Origin: JBBDYQ01 sp035553855
GTDB lineage: Bacteria; Actinomycetota; Thermoleophilia; Solirubrobacterales; Thermoleophilaceae
DNA length: 24,500 nt
Assembly (NCBI GenBank): GCA_035553855.1
Contig: DATMJO010000156.1
Span: 1 to 24,500 of the forward strand
Reading direction: 5' to 3'
The notes under the pieces were generated by a model, which was given only the letters and a program-made list of their open reading frames with translations, searched no databases and was not told where the DNA came from. The translations under genes were made by a program, and so were the position numbers. Each line of letters begins with the position of its first letter. Position 1 is the first letter of the stretch. Of the stretch, positions 7,615 to 15,003 are shown piece after piece.

Positions 7615-8243
7615 CCCCGTCGGAGGGCCTCACGATCGCCGTTCCGCGCGGCGCGCTGTTCGGCGATACGCTCGACCTGCTCGACCGGCTCGGCTTCGAC
7701 ACCGACGAGGTGCGCTCGAACGCCCGCCGGCTCATCTTCCCGGAGCTCGGGATCGTGACCATGCGCCCGAGCGACGTGCCCACCTATGTCGAGCACGGCG
7801 CGGCGGACCTCGGCATCACGGGGAAGGACGTGCTGCTGGAGAGCCCGGGCCGCGAGGTGTACGAGCTCGTGGACCTCGGCTACGGGCGCTGCACGATGGT
7901 CGTGGCGGCGCCCTCGGGCGAGGACATGCTCGCCGAGGCGCTGCGGCGGCTCGGGCGGGTGAGGATCGCGACCAAGTACCCGGGCATCGCCACACGGCAC
8001 TTCGCGTCCACCGGCCGCCAGGCCGAGATCGTCGAGGTCAAGGGCTCCGTCGAGATCGCTCCCCTCACCGGGCTGGTGGACGGGATCGTCGATCTCACGG
8101 CGACCGGGAAGACGCTGGCGGAGAACCACCTGGAGATCCGCGAGGAGATCGTCGTCTGTACGGCCCGCCTGATCGCGAACCCGGTCGCCCACAAGCTGAA
8201 GGCGGCCCAGGTGGACGCGCTCGTCGAGAGGATGCGGGGATGA
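7611..8243 (+). CDS. hisG: ATP phosphoribosyltransferase, short form
   Basis: Catalytic subunit condensing ATP with PRPP to phosphoribosyl-ATP, the entry step of histidine synthesis. It is 210 residues long, lacking the C-terminal regulatory domain (about 80 residues) of long HisG, so it should need HisZ from the gene just upstream. Recognisable blocks are IAVPRGALF at the N-terminus, GAADLGITGKD, the RIATKYPGIATRHF motif and the PRPP-binding loop DGIVDLTATGKTL. GTG at 7611 is the start, overlapping the hisZ stop; a purine-rich GTGAGGGC precedes it. The stop overlaps hisD by ATGA. Family call is secure. Confidence 0.95.
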   Translation: MTPSEGLTIAVPRGALFGDTLDLLDRLGFDTDEVRSNARRLIFPELGIVTMRPSDVPTYVEHGAADLGITGKDVLLESPGREVYELVDLGYGRCTMVVAAPSGEDMLAEALRRLGRVRIATKYPGIATRHFASTGRQAEIVEVKGSVEIAPLTGLVDGIVDLTATGKTLAENHLEIREEIVVCTARLIANPVAHKLKAAQVDALVERMRG

Positions 8244-9490
8244 GGACCGAGCGACTGCGCGCCGGCGACGACGTGCGCGCGCTACTGCCTGCCCCCGAGG
8301 ACTACGCCGAGCCGGTCCGGGAGATCGTGGCCGCCGTCCGCGAGGGCGGAGACGCCGCCGTGCGCGATTTCACGGCGCGCTTCGACCGTGCCGGGATCGC
8401 GCCCGAGGAGCTCGCCGTCCCGCCGCGGGAGGTCGAGGCCGCGCTCGGCACCGTCGCTCCCGAGGTGATCGCCGCGATGCGGTCCTCCATCGCGAACGTG
8501 AAGGCCGTCGCGCAGGCCCAGATCCGGGAGGGCGTGGCCGTCGATCTGGATCAGGGCCAGCGGGTCGAGATAGGCGAGGTCCCGGTCCGGCGGGCCGCGG
8601 CGTACGTCCCGGGAGGGCGGGCGCCCTACCCGTCCACGCTGATCATGTGCGCCGTCACGGCGCGAGCCGCCGGAGTGGGGGAGCTGACGGTGTGCGCGCC
8701 CCCGGGCCCGGATGGCCGCGCGCACCCGCTGATCCTCGCGGCATGCACGCTCTGCGGGGTCACGGAGGTCTACCGGATGGGCGGAGCACAGGCGATCGCC
8801 GCGCTGGCCTACGGCACCGAGAGCGTGCGCGCGGTCGACGTGATCGCTGGGCCCGGCAGCGCGTGGGTGCAGGAGGCCAAGCGCCAGGTTTCCGGTGTCG
8901 TCGGGATCGACGGGATCCGCGGCCCGAGCGAGCTCGTGGTCGTGGCGAGCGCGGGCGCCGACCCGGACCTGCTCGTCCTCGACCTGCTCGCCCAGGCCGA
9001 GCACGGGCCCGACAGCCTCGTGGTGGCGATCTCCGAGGACAACGGGATCCTCGACGCGATCGGCGAGGCGGCCGCCCGGCTCGCCCCCGACCGGCCTTCC
9101 GTCACGGATGCGCCGCTCGTGCTCGTGGAGGCGCCGAGCACGCGTGCCGCGCTCGCCGCGGCCGAGGAGATCGCACCCGAGCACCTCCAGCTCGCCGGCG
9201 AGGAGGCCGAGTCGCTCGCGGGGTCGGTGACCCGCGCCGGCTGCGTGTTCACCGGCCGTGACGGCGCCACCGCCTTCGGCGACTACGTCGCGGGCTCCAA
9301 CCACGTCCTGCCCACCGGCGGCGCCGCGCGCTTCGAGAGCGCGCTGTCGCCCGCCGCGTTCCGGCGCCGGATCGCTCGCGTAACCTTCCCCGCGGGTGCC
9401 GCCGCGGCGCTCGCCCCGGCCGGCGCGGCCCTCGCGCGCGCCGAGGGCTTCCCCGTACACGGCGAGTCGATGGAGCGCCGCGCGACATGA
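8240..9490 (+). CDS. hisD: histidinol dehydrogenase
   Basis: Catalyses the last two oxidations of histidine synthesis, histidinol to histidinal to histidine, with NAD and zinc. The 416 residues carry all expected signature residues: Q252 and H255 in LLAQAEHGPDS, the E313-H314 catalytic pair in IAPEHLQL, D348 in FGDYVAGSNHVLPT, and H407 near the C-terminus as the last zinc ligand. AYVPGGRAPYPST and VIAGPGSAWV are the NAD-side blocks. The ATG at 8240 overlaps the hisG stop by four bases, and the stop overlaps hisB by four. A longer reading upstream in this frame is only the hisG shadow. Confidence 0.96.
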   Translation: MRTERLRAGDDVRALLPAPEDYAEPVREIVAAVREGGDAAVRDFTARFDRAGIAPEELAVPPREVEAALGTVAPEVIAAMRSSIANVKAVAQAQIREGVAVDLDQGQRVEIGEVPVRRAAAYVPGGRAPYPSTLIMCAVTARAAGVGELTVCAPPGPDGRAHPLILAACTLCGVTEVYRMGGAQAIAALAYGTESVRAVDVIAGPGSAWVQEAKRQVSGVVGIDGIRGPSELVVVASAGADPDLLVLDLLAQAEHGPDSLVVAISEDNGILDAIGEAAARLAPDRPSVTDAPLVLVEAPSTRAALAAAEEIAPEHLQLAGEEAESLAGSVTRAGCVFTGRDGATAFGDYVAGSNHVLPTGGAARFESALSPAAFRRRIARVTFPAGAAAALAPAGAALARAEGFPVHGESMERRAT

Positions 9491-10071
9491 GGACCGCAAG
9501 CATCTCCCGCAGCACCAGCGAGACCGACATCCGGCTCGAGCTGACCCTGGACGGGTCCGGAGCGGGCGCCCGCTCCACGGGCGTCGGCTTCTTCGACCAC
9601 ATGCTGGACGCGCTCGCGCGCCACGGCGGCCTCGACCTCACGCTGGAGGCATCCGGCGACACCGAGACGGGGGCCCACCACACGGTCGAGGACGTCGGCC
9701 TCGTGCTCGGCTCCGCGCTGGACGAGGCGCTCGGCGACCGCGCCGGGATCGTGCGCTTCGGGCAGGCCACAGTGCCGATGGACGAGGCCCGCTCGTCGTG
9801 TGCCATCGACATCTCCGGCAGGCCGCTCGCGGTGTTCGAGGGCTCGATCCCCGAGCAGGACATCGCCGGCTTCCAGACCGACCTCGCGGAGGAGTTCTTC
9901 CGCGCCGTCGCGAGCACGGCGAAGCTCACGGCCCATGTGCGCGTGGAGGCCGGAGCCAACGCGCACCACATGGTCGAGGCGTCGTTCAAGGCATTCGCGC
10001 GTGCGCTTCGCGCAGCCTGCGCCGTCGATCCCGGTGAGAGGGGCGTGCCCTCCACGAAGGGCGTCCTGTGA
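9487..10071 (+). CDS. hisB: imidazoleglycerol-phosphate dehydratase
   Basis: Dehydrates imidazoleglycerol phosphate to imidazoleacetol phosphate in a manganese-dependent reaction. The 194-residue length is that of the monofunctional enzyme without the histidinol-phosphatase domain of enterobacterial HisB, so the phosphatase must be encoded elsewhere. The metal-binding His clusters are visible: GFFDHMLDALARHGG, TGAHHTVEDVG and NAHHMVEASFKAFARAL. The ATG at 9487 overlaps hisD by ATGA and the stop overlaps hisH by GTGA. Confidence 0.96.
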   Translation: MRTASISRSTSETDIRLELTLDGSGAGARSTGVGFFDHMLDALARHGGLDLTLEASGDTETGAHHTVEDVGLVLGSALDEALGDRAGIVRFGQATVPMDEARSSCAIDISGRPLAVFEGSIPEQDIAGFQTDLAEEFFRAVASTAKLTAHVRVEAGANAHHMVEASFKAFARALRAACAVDPGERGVPSTKGVL

Positions 10072-10700
10072 CCTCCATAGCGATCCTCGATTACGGGATG
10101 GGCAACCTCCGCTCGGTCGAGAAGGCGCTCGGCCGTGTCGGGGCGACGCCCGAGATCACCTCCGATCCCGCGACGATCCGGGCGGCCGACGGGGTCGTCC
10201 TCCCCGGTGTCGGCGCGTTCGCGCGCGCGATGGCGGAGGTGCGCCGGCGCGGCCTCGACGCCCTCGTGCGCGAGCGCGTGGCTGCCGGCGTTCCGACCAT
10301 CGGCCTCTGCCTGGGAATGCAGCTGCTCTTCGAGGGATCCACCGAGCACGGCGGGGCGGAGGGGATCGGGCTGCTCGCGGGAGAGGTGCGCGCGCTCGAC
10401 GCGCCCGGCCTGAAGGTGCCGCAGATCGGCTGGAACGAGGTCGCGTGGACGCGCTCCTCGCCGCTCTGCGGAGGCATTCCGGACCCGGCGGCCTTCTACC
10501 ACGTGCATTCGTTCTCGGTACGACCCGCAGACCCGGGCGACGTGCTGGGAACCGCGACCTACGGCAGCGAGTTCGTCTCCGCCGTCGAGCGCGGGCCGCT
10601 CTACGGCGTCCAGTTCCATCCGGAGAAGTCGAGCGCGAACGGCCTGCGGCTGCTCGAGAACTTCGCGGCGCTCTGCCGCGAGCACGCACCCGTAACGTGA
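10068..10700 (+). CDS. hisH: imidazole glycerol phosphate synthase, glutaminase subunit
   Basis: Class I glutamine amidotransferase that releases ammonia from glutamine and channels it into HisF. In 210 residues it has DYGMGNLRS at the N-terminus, the nucleophile C81 in GLCLGMQLLFEGS, and the partner residues H184 and E186 in VQFHPEKSSANG. The GTG at 10068 overlaps the hisB stop, preceded by GAAGG. The stop overlaps hisA by GTGA. HisA separates hisH from its partner hisF, the usual order in bacteria. Confidence 0.96.
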   Translation: MTSIAILDYGMGNLRSVEKALGRVGATPEITSDPATIRAADGVVLPGVGAFARAMAEVRRRGLDALVRERVAAGVPTIGLCLGMQLLFEGSTEHGGAEGIGLLAGEVRALDAPGLKVPQIGWNEVAWTRSSPLCGGIPDPAAFYHVHSFSVRPADPGDVLGTATYGSEFVSAVERGPLYGVQFHPEKSSANGLRLLENFAALCREHAPVT

Positions 10701-11428
10701 TCCTCCTGCCGGCCATCGATATCCGCGGCGGCCACGCCGTGCGGCTTCGTCAGGGCGACTTCGCCGAGGAGACCGTCTATGCGGACGACCCGCTGGCGGC
10801 TGCCCGCGCCTGGGTGGAGGCCGGCGCGCGCTTCCTGCACGTCGTGGATCTCGACGGAGCGCGCGACGGGCACCCGGTCAACCTCGAACACCTGCGGCGG
10901 ATCACGAGCGAGCTGGAGGTGCCCGTCCAGTACGGCGGCGGACTGCGCTCGATCGTGGCCGTCCGCGACGCGCTCGCCGCCGGCGCGGCGAGGGTCGTGC
11001 TCGGGACCGCCGCCTACACCGACGTGGAGTTCCTCGAGGAGGCGCTCCGCAACTGGGGCCAGCGGATCCTCGTGGCGATCGACGTCCGGGGCGGTCACGT
11101 CTCCGTGGCCGGCTGGACGAAGGGGACCCAGATGCCCGCCGAGGACGTCATCGAGCGGATGCAGCGTCAGGGGGCCTCGCGCTTCGTCTACACGACGATC
11201 GACCGTGACGGCATGCTCGGCGGGCCGGACCTGGAGGAGATCCGCAGGGTCGCCTCCGTGATCCGCGGGCGCTTCCTCTACTCGGGCGGGATCGGCTCGG
11301 TCGCCGACCTCGAGGCGCTTCGCGACCTGCGGCTCGTGAACCTCGCAGGCGTCATCTCCGGCAAGGCGCTGTACGAGCACCGCTTCACCGTCGCGGAGGG
11401 GAACGCGGCCCTCGAGGAGAAGACCTGA
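10697..11428 (+). CDS. hisA: ProFAR isomerase (HisA; PriA-type activity not excluded)
   Basis: Amadori isomerase converting ProFAR to PRFAR, giving the substrate of HisF. The 243-residue (beta/alpha)8 barrel carries the paired catalytic aspartates D8 (LLPAIDIRGG) and D129 (VAIDVRGG), with phosphate-binding glycines in QYGGGLRS and YSGGIGSVADL. The TTIDRDGMLGGPD block is typical. The GTG at 10697 (V-I-L-L-P) overlaps the hisH stop; a longer reading in this frame upstream is hisB/hisH shadow. In many actinobacteria this gene encodes PriA, which also does the TrpF reaction. I cannot tell the two apart by eye, and a separate trpF gene elsewhere would argue for plain HisA. Confidence 0.93.
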   Translation: MILLPAIDIRGGHAVRLRQGDFAEETVYADDPLAAARAWVEAGARFLHVVDLDGARDGHPVNLEHLRRITSELEVPVQYGGGLRSIVAVRDALAAGAARVVLGTAAYTDVEFLEEALRNWGQRILVAIDVRGGHVSVAGWTKGTQMPAEDVIERMQRQGASRFVYTTIDRDGMLGGPDLEEIRRVASVIRGRFLYSGGIGSVADLEALRDLRLVNLAGVISGKALYEHRFTVAEGNAALEEKT

Positions 11429-12189
11429 TGCTCCTGCGTCGCGTGATCCCCTGCCTCGACGTGGACAAGGGCCGGGTCGTGAAGGGCACGAACTTCGTGG
11501 ACATCCGCGACGCCGGTGACCCGGTCGAGCTGGCGGAGCGCTACGAGGCGGAGGGCGCCGACGAGATCGTCTTCCTGGACATCACCGCGTCGCACGAGCG
11601 GCGCGACACGATCGTGGAGCTGGCGCGCCGCACGGCCGACAACGTCTTCATCCCGTTCACGATCGGGGGCGGGATCCGCTCCGTCGAGGACGCCCAGGCG
11701 GTGCTCGACGCCGGCGCCGACAAGGTTTCGGTCAACTCCGCCGCAGTGCGCAGGCCGGAGCTCCTGACCGAGCTGGCCGAGGTGTTCGGCGCCCAGTGCG
11801 TGGTCCTCGCGATCGACGCGCGCCTGCGCTCCGGCGGGGACGGCTACGAGGTCTTCCTCGACGGCGGCCGCACGGGCACGGGGCTCGACGCGGTGGAGTG
11901 GGCGCGCGACGGCGCGCGACGGGGAGCGGGGGAGGTCCTTCTCACGAGCATGGATCGCGACGGGACCGAGGACGGCTACGAGCTGCGACTGACCCGCGCG
12001 GTGGCCGACGCCGTCGAGATCCCGGTGATCGCCTCGGGCGGCGCCGGGACGCTCGATCACCTGGCGGAGGCGGTCGGGCCGGGCGGGGCCGACGCCGTCC
12101 TCTGCGCGTCGATCTTCCACTACGGCATGCACACCGTGGGCGAGGCGAAGGACGCCCTGCGAGCGGCCGGAGTGCCGGTCCGGCGCTGA
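11428..12189 (+). CDS. hisF: imidazole glycerol phosphate synthase, cyclase subunit
   Basis: Uses ammonia from HisH to turn PRFAR into imidazoleglycerol phosphate and AICAR. The 253-residue barrel has catalytic D11 (CLDVDKGRVVKG) and D130 (VLAIDAR), matching the numbering of characterised HisF. Further blocks are FTIGGGIRSVED, DKVSVNSAAV, TSMDRDGTEDGY and the phosphate loop ASGGAGTLDHL. GAGGAGA at 11413-11419 is a good ribosome-binding site, and the ATG overlaps the hisA TGA by one base. It is the last his gene here: hisI, hisE and hisC do not follow. Confidence 0.96.
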   Translation: MLLRRVIPCLDVDKGRVVKGTNFVDIRDAGDPVELAERYEAEGADEIVFLDITASHERRDTIVELARRTADNVFIPFTIGGGIRSVEDAQAVLDAGADKVSVNSAAVRRPELLTELAEVFGAQCVVLAIDARLRSGGDGYEVFLDGGRTGTGLDAVEWARDGARRGAGEVLLTSMDRDGTEDGYELRLTRAVADAVEIPVIASGGAGTLDHLAEAVGPGGADAVLCASIFHYGMHTVGEAKDALRAAGVPVRR

Positions 12190-12202
12190 CGGAAGGGGCG
12201 GT

Positions 12203-12214
12203 GGGCTACGGCCC
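12203..12214 (+). terminator. short hairpin after hisF, weak terminator candidate
   Basis: GGGC and GCCC flank TACG, giving a 4-bp stem closed by C-G around a UNCG-type tetraloop, followed by GTTTCG. It lies 13 bases after the hisF stop and just before the next gene's probable -10. The stem is short and the T run only three, so termination is uncertain. Confidence 0.3.
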
Positions 12215-12224
12215 GTTTCGCGAC

Positions 12225-12230
12225 TACCCT
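12225..12230 (+). promoter_or_regulatory. possible -10 for a leaderless gene at 12237
   Basis: TACCCT fits TAnnnT and ends six bases before the GTG at 12237. That places the likely transcription start on the start codon. No ribosome-binding site precedes the GTG, which agrees with a leaderless message. No clear -35 is seen. Confidence 0.4.
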
Positions 12231-12236
12231 TGCCTC

Positions 12237-12884
12237 GTGGGCAGGACGCTCGTACTCGCAGCACTTCTCTCGCTGGTCGCCGCGGTCGCGGCGACCGCGG
12301 CTCCGGTCGACGACTACCAGGCCGTCTACGCCGACTGGCGGGACGGCGGCATCACGCCCTGCAGGTTCTCGGAGGGCGAGCTGACGAACGCGCGGGCGGT
12401 GGCGTCCGAGAACCCGGACGACGCCTACAGCGGCTTCCCCGACGACGTCGACACCGAGCTCGTGCGGCGCCGCTCGGGGGCGTGCGCCGGTCGGACGCCT
12501 GACAGCGCGCGCGACAGCTCGAGGCTCCGCGCGATCCGGATCGTCTCGGTGCGCGGCCGCGGCAGGGCGAGCCGCGAGCGCGTCGTCCTGAAGAACACGA
12601 GCCGCCGCACGGTCGACATCGGCCGGGCGACGCTTCGCAGCTCGTCCCGCGCAAAGGCGAGGCTGCCCCGCAGCGTGGAGCTCCGCGCCGGCCGGTCCGT
12701 GACCGTCGCCGTGGGCTGCGCCCGCGGCAAGCGCCGGGCAACGGTCACGCGCAGCGCGGTGTACCTCTGCTCGCGCCGGGCGCTGTTCGCCGACCGCGGC
12801 GACTTCGCACGCCTTGTCGACCCGACCGGCATCGCGGTCTCGCAGCGCGGCTACGGCACGCGCCGCCGCGTAGCGCGCTTCTGA
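12237..12884 (+). CDS. exported lamin-tail-like (LTD) beta-domain protein, function unknown
   Basis: A 215-residue protein with a signal peptide (residues 1 to about 22, LAALLSLVAAVAATAAP). The region about 98-207 resembles the lamin tail domain: RIVSVRGRG, ERVVLKNTSRRTVDIGRATLRS, LRAGRSVTVAVG, and LFADRGDFARLVDPTGIAVSQRGYG follow its strand order. Four cysteines (C42, C83, C161, C178) could form disulfides outside the cell. The section between the signal and the domain (about 24-90) contains a conserved-looking DYQAVYADWR and SGFPDDVDTELV. Bacterial LTDs occur in secreted or surface proteins, but their role is generally unknown. The GTG start has no ribosome-binding site. The gene converges on the RNA methyltransferase gene. 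Confidence 0.65.
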   Translation: MGRTLVLAALLSLVAAVAATAAPVDDYQAVYADWRDGGITPCRFSEGELTNARAVASENPDDAYSGFPDDVDTELVRRRSGACAGRTPDSARDSSRLRAIRIVSVRGRGRASRERVVLKNTSRRTVDIGRATLRSSSRAKARLPRSVELRAGRSVTVAVGCARGKRRATVTRSAVYLCSRRALFADRGDFARLVDPTGIAVSQRGYGTRRRVARF

Positions 12885-12900
12885 GCCGAGTTGCGGAGCC

Positions 12901-12924
12901 TTGTACCGGCTATCGCCGGTACAA
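12901..12924. terminator. perfect hairpin between convergent genes
   Basis: TTGTACCGGC, loop TATC, then GCCGGTACAA: a perfect 10-bp stem. It lies 16 bases after the lamin-tail-like gene and contains the stop (12910-12912) and last codons of the minus-strand methyltransferase gene. It could end transcription in both directions, though neither side has a proper T run. A protein-binding palindrome is the alternative. Confidence 0.5.
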
Positions 12925-13728
12925 CCCTCCGCAGATCGTCGTGTAGAGGGTCGCCGCGACCGCGGTGGCGAGGTTCAGGCTCGAGACGCCGGGGGTCATC
13001 GGCAGCGCGAGTCTGAGCTCGGCGCGTTCGAGCACCTCCGGCGACAGGCCGCGGCGCTCCGATCCGAAGGCCAGAAGCGCGCCGGCGGGTACCGCCTCGG
13101 GCGCGAACGGATCCCCGTCCGGGTCGAGGGCGACCACGGGTCGCCCGCAGCCATCGAGCGAGGCGCAGCTCGCGACGGGAAGCGCGAACTGGAGCCCGGC
13201 GCCTCCCCGCAGAGCCACCGGGTGCCACGGATCGGCCTGCCCGGTGACGAGCACGCCCGCGGCGCCCGCGGCGGCAGCCACCCTGACGGCCGCCCCGACG
13301 TTGCCTAGATGGCGCGGATTATCGAGAAGGACGACCGGCGACCCGGGGTGGCCGCCGCCGGGGTCAGACCCCACATGCCCGCCGCCGGGGTCAGACCCCA
13401 CATGCCCGCCGCCGGCGAGCAGCGCCGCCACGTCCACGTCGGGGCGCCGCGCCAGCGCCATCACCTCGGCCGGCCCCGACGCGCCCAGCGACGCGAAGGT
13501 CTCGCGGTCCACCGCGCGGACGAGGGACGCGAGCGACCCCGCCAGGTCCAAAGCCAGGCCCGCGGCGGCGGCGCAGACCGCGCCCGGGTCCGGGGCGACC
13601 GCCACCTCCACCCGCGCCCCGAATCTGAGCGCGTGCTTCAGCGGGTGGAAGCCCTCGAGCACGGCCAGGGCGGGGTCGCGGCGCCCGGACCTGAAGCGCT
13701 CGGCGTCTCGTGTCTCTGCGGCAGTCAT
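12910..13728 (-). CDS. SpoU/TrmH-family RNA 2'-O-ribose methyltransferase
   Basis: A 272-residue SPOUT methyltransferase that should methylate a ribose in tRNA or rRNA using S-adenosylmethionine. The three SpoU motifs are intact: motif 1 LLDNPRHLGNVGAAVRVA (about 134-151), motif 2 AFGSERRGLSPEV (220-232) and motif 3 LPMTPGVSSLNLATAVAAT (242-260), which forms the knot. The N-terminal part (about 10-105) starts ERFRSGRRDPALAVLEG and resembles the substrate-binding domain of related methylases. Between the two lies a Gly/His/Ser/Asp/Pro linker, about residues 106-131, encoded by a palindromic 27-base tandem repeat that keeps the frame. The ATG at 13728 gives the natural N-terminus. Which RNA position it modifies is unknown. 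Confidence 0.87.
   Translation of the reverse strand: MTAAETRDAERFRSGRRDPALAVLEGFHPLKHALRFGARVEVAVAPDPGAVCAAAAGLALDLAGSLASLVRAVDRETFASLGASGPAEVMALARRPDVDVAALLAGGGHVGSDPGGGHVGSDPGGGHPGSPVVLLDNPRHLGNVGAAVRVAAAAGAAGVLVTGQADPWHPVALRGGAGLQFALPVASCASLDGCGRPVVALDPDGDPFAPEAVPAGALLAFGSERRGLSPEVLERAELRLALPMTPGVSSLNLATAVAATLYTTICGGLYRR
13352..13415. repeat. 27-base tandem repeat with palindromic core inside the methyltransferase gene
   Basis: About 2.4 perfect copies of a 27-base unit, each with the core GGGGTCAGACCCC (13360-13372 and 13387-13399), a palindrome apart from its central base. A third, degenerate copy seems to lie just before (about 13333-13359). In the gene this adds nine-residue units reading GGGHVGSDP. 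The unit length keeps the reading frame. Confidence 0.9.
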
Positions 13729-13776
13729 CGGATCGGGGCGGCGAGGCTCCGCGCCGCATGGCACAGTCTGGCGGTC

Positions 13777-15003
13777 ATGGCGTCCACGGACCGAGCAGCC
13801 CTGCGCGAGCGGGTCGAGGCGCTGCCCGGCCTGCGCGTCCTGCTGCCCGTGCTCGCAGGGCTGCCGCCCGCCTACCTCGTAGGGGGTGCGGTGCGCGACC
13901 TGCTGCGCGGCGCCGACTCGCTCGATCTCGATCTCGCCGTCGAGGGCGACGGCGCGGCCGCGGCACGCGAGATTGCGGCACGACTCGGCGGCGATCACGT
14001 CGAGCACGGCCGCTTCGGCACGGCCACCGTGCGCTCGGAGGCCCTCGCGCTCGACGTCGCCGGAACGCGCCGCGAGTCCTACAGCGAGCCGGGAGCGCTT
14101 CCCGATGTCGAGCCGGCGGGCATCGGTGAGGACCTGGCGCGACGCGACTTCTCCGTCAACGCGATGGCCATCGGCCTGTCCGGGGATGCCCTGGGCGAGC
14201 TCCACGACCCGTTCTCCGGCGCGGCCGACCTGGAGGCGGGCGTCATCCGCGTGCTCCACCAGGCCAGCTTCCGCGACGACGCCACCCGGATCCTGCGGGC
14301 GCTCCGCTACGAGGCCCGCCTCGCGTTCCGGATGGAGCCCGGCACCGAGGAGGCCGCCCGCGCTGCGGCGGGCGAGGGGCTGCTCGACACCGTCGCCGGC
14401 ACCCGCGTGCGCGACGAGCTGCTCGACCTCCTCGGCGAGGCCGACGCTCCGACGGCGGTCGCCCGCATGGGCGAGCTCGGGATCGACCGCGCCCTCCATC
14501 CCGCGCTCGAGGCCGCCCCCGATCTCGTGGCCTCGGTGGCACTCGGGTGCATGGAGACCGGCGCCGACCGCGCGCTGGCCGGGCTCGCGGCGCTCGCCGC
14601 GACGAGCCGAGCCGAAGGCCTTTCCCCGTGGCTCGACCGCGCGGGCTTCAAGGCCGGCGAGCGCGACGCCGTGCTGCGCGCGGCGCGCCGCGCCGCGGTC
14701 GTCGTGCGGGAGATCCCCGGCGCCGAGCAGCCGTCGCAGCTCCATGCGCTCCTTGCGCCGGAGCCACCGGAGACCCTCGCCCTCGCCCTTGGGATGGGGG
14801 CCCAGGCCGAGCCCGTCCTCCACTTCGTGCGGGATCTGAGCGGGATCGCCCTCGAGATCGACGGCTCGGACCTGCTCGCCGAGGGCGTCCCCGAGGGCCC
14901 GGCGGTGGGGCGCGGGCTCGCCGCGGCCCTCACCGCGAAGCTCGACGGCCACGCCCGGAGCCGCGACGAGGAGATGCGCGTCGCGCTGGAGGCCGCCCGG
15001 TGA
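13777..15003 (+). CDS. tRNA nucleotidyltransferase (CCA-adding or A-adding) / poly(A) polymerase family
   Basis: A 408-residue class II nucleotidyltransferase. It has the family motifs in order: LVGGAVRDLLRG (34-44), the metal carboxylates D50 and D52 with D93 as third, ARRDFSVNAMA (121-131), and the nucleotide-recognition RDDATRILRALRYEARLAF (166-184). The remaining 220 residues are helical, as in body and tail domains of the family. The likely job is adding or repairing the 3' CCA of tRNA. Some bacteria split this between CC-adding and A-adding enzymes, and the motifs read here do not decide between them. The ATG at 13777 is 48 bases from the divergent methyltransferase start. The stop overlaps pgeF by GTGA. 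Confidence 0.88.
   Translation: MASTDRAALRERVEALPGLRVLLPVLAGLPPAYLVGGAVRDLLRGADSLDLDLAVEGDGAAAAREIAARLGGDHVEHGRFGTATVRSEALALDVAGTRRESYSEPGALPDVEPAGIGEDLARRDFSVNAMAIGLSGDALGELHDPFSGAADLEAGVIRVLHQASFRDDATRILRALRYEARLAFRMEPGTEEAARAAAGEGLLDTVAGTRVRDELLDLLGEADAPTAVARMGELGIDRALHPALEAAPDLVASVALGCMETGADRALAGLAALAATSRAEGLSPWLDRAGFKAGERDAVLRAARRAAVVVREIPGAEQPSQLHALLAPEPPETLALALGMGAQAEPVLHFVRDLSGIALEIDGSDLLAEGVPEGPAVGRGLAAALTAKLDGHARSRDEEMRVALEAAR

Noticed and set aside
13352..13415. CRISPR array
   Set aside because: The unit is 27 bases in direct tandem with no unique spacers, only about two copies, and it reads in frame within a gene.
12910..14952. A continuous 680-codon minus-strand frame covering the methyltransferase and much of the cca-like gene
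   Set aside because: Only the part from 13728 down matches a protein family; the rest is antisense to the cca-like gene, whose motifs are intact on the plus strand.
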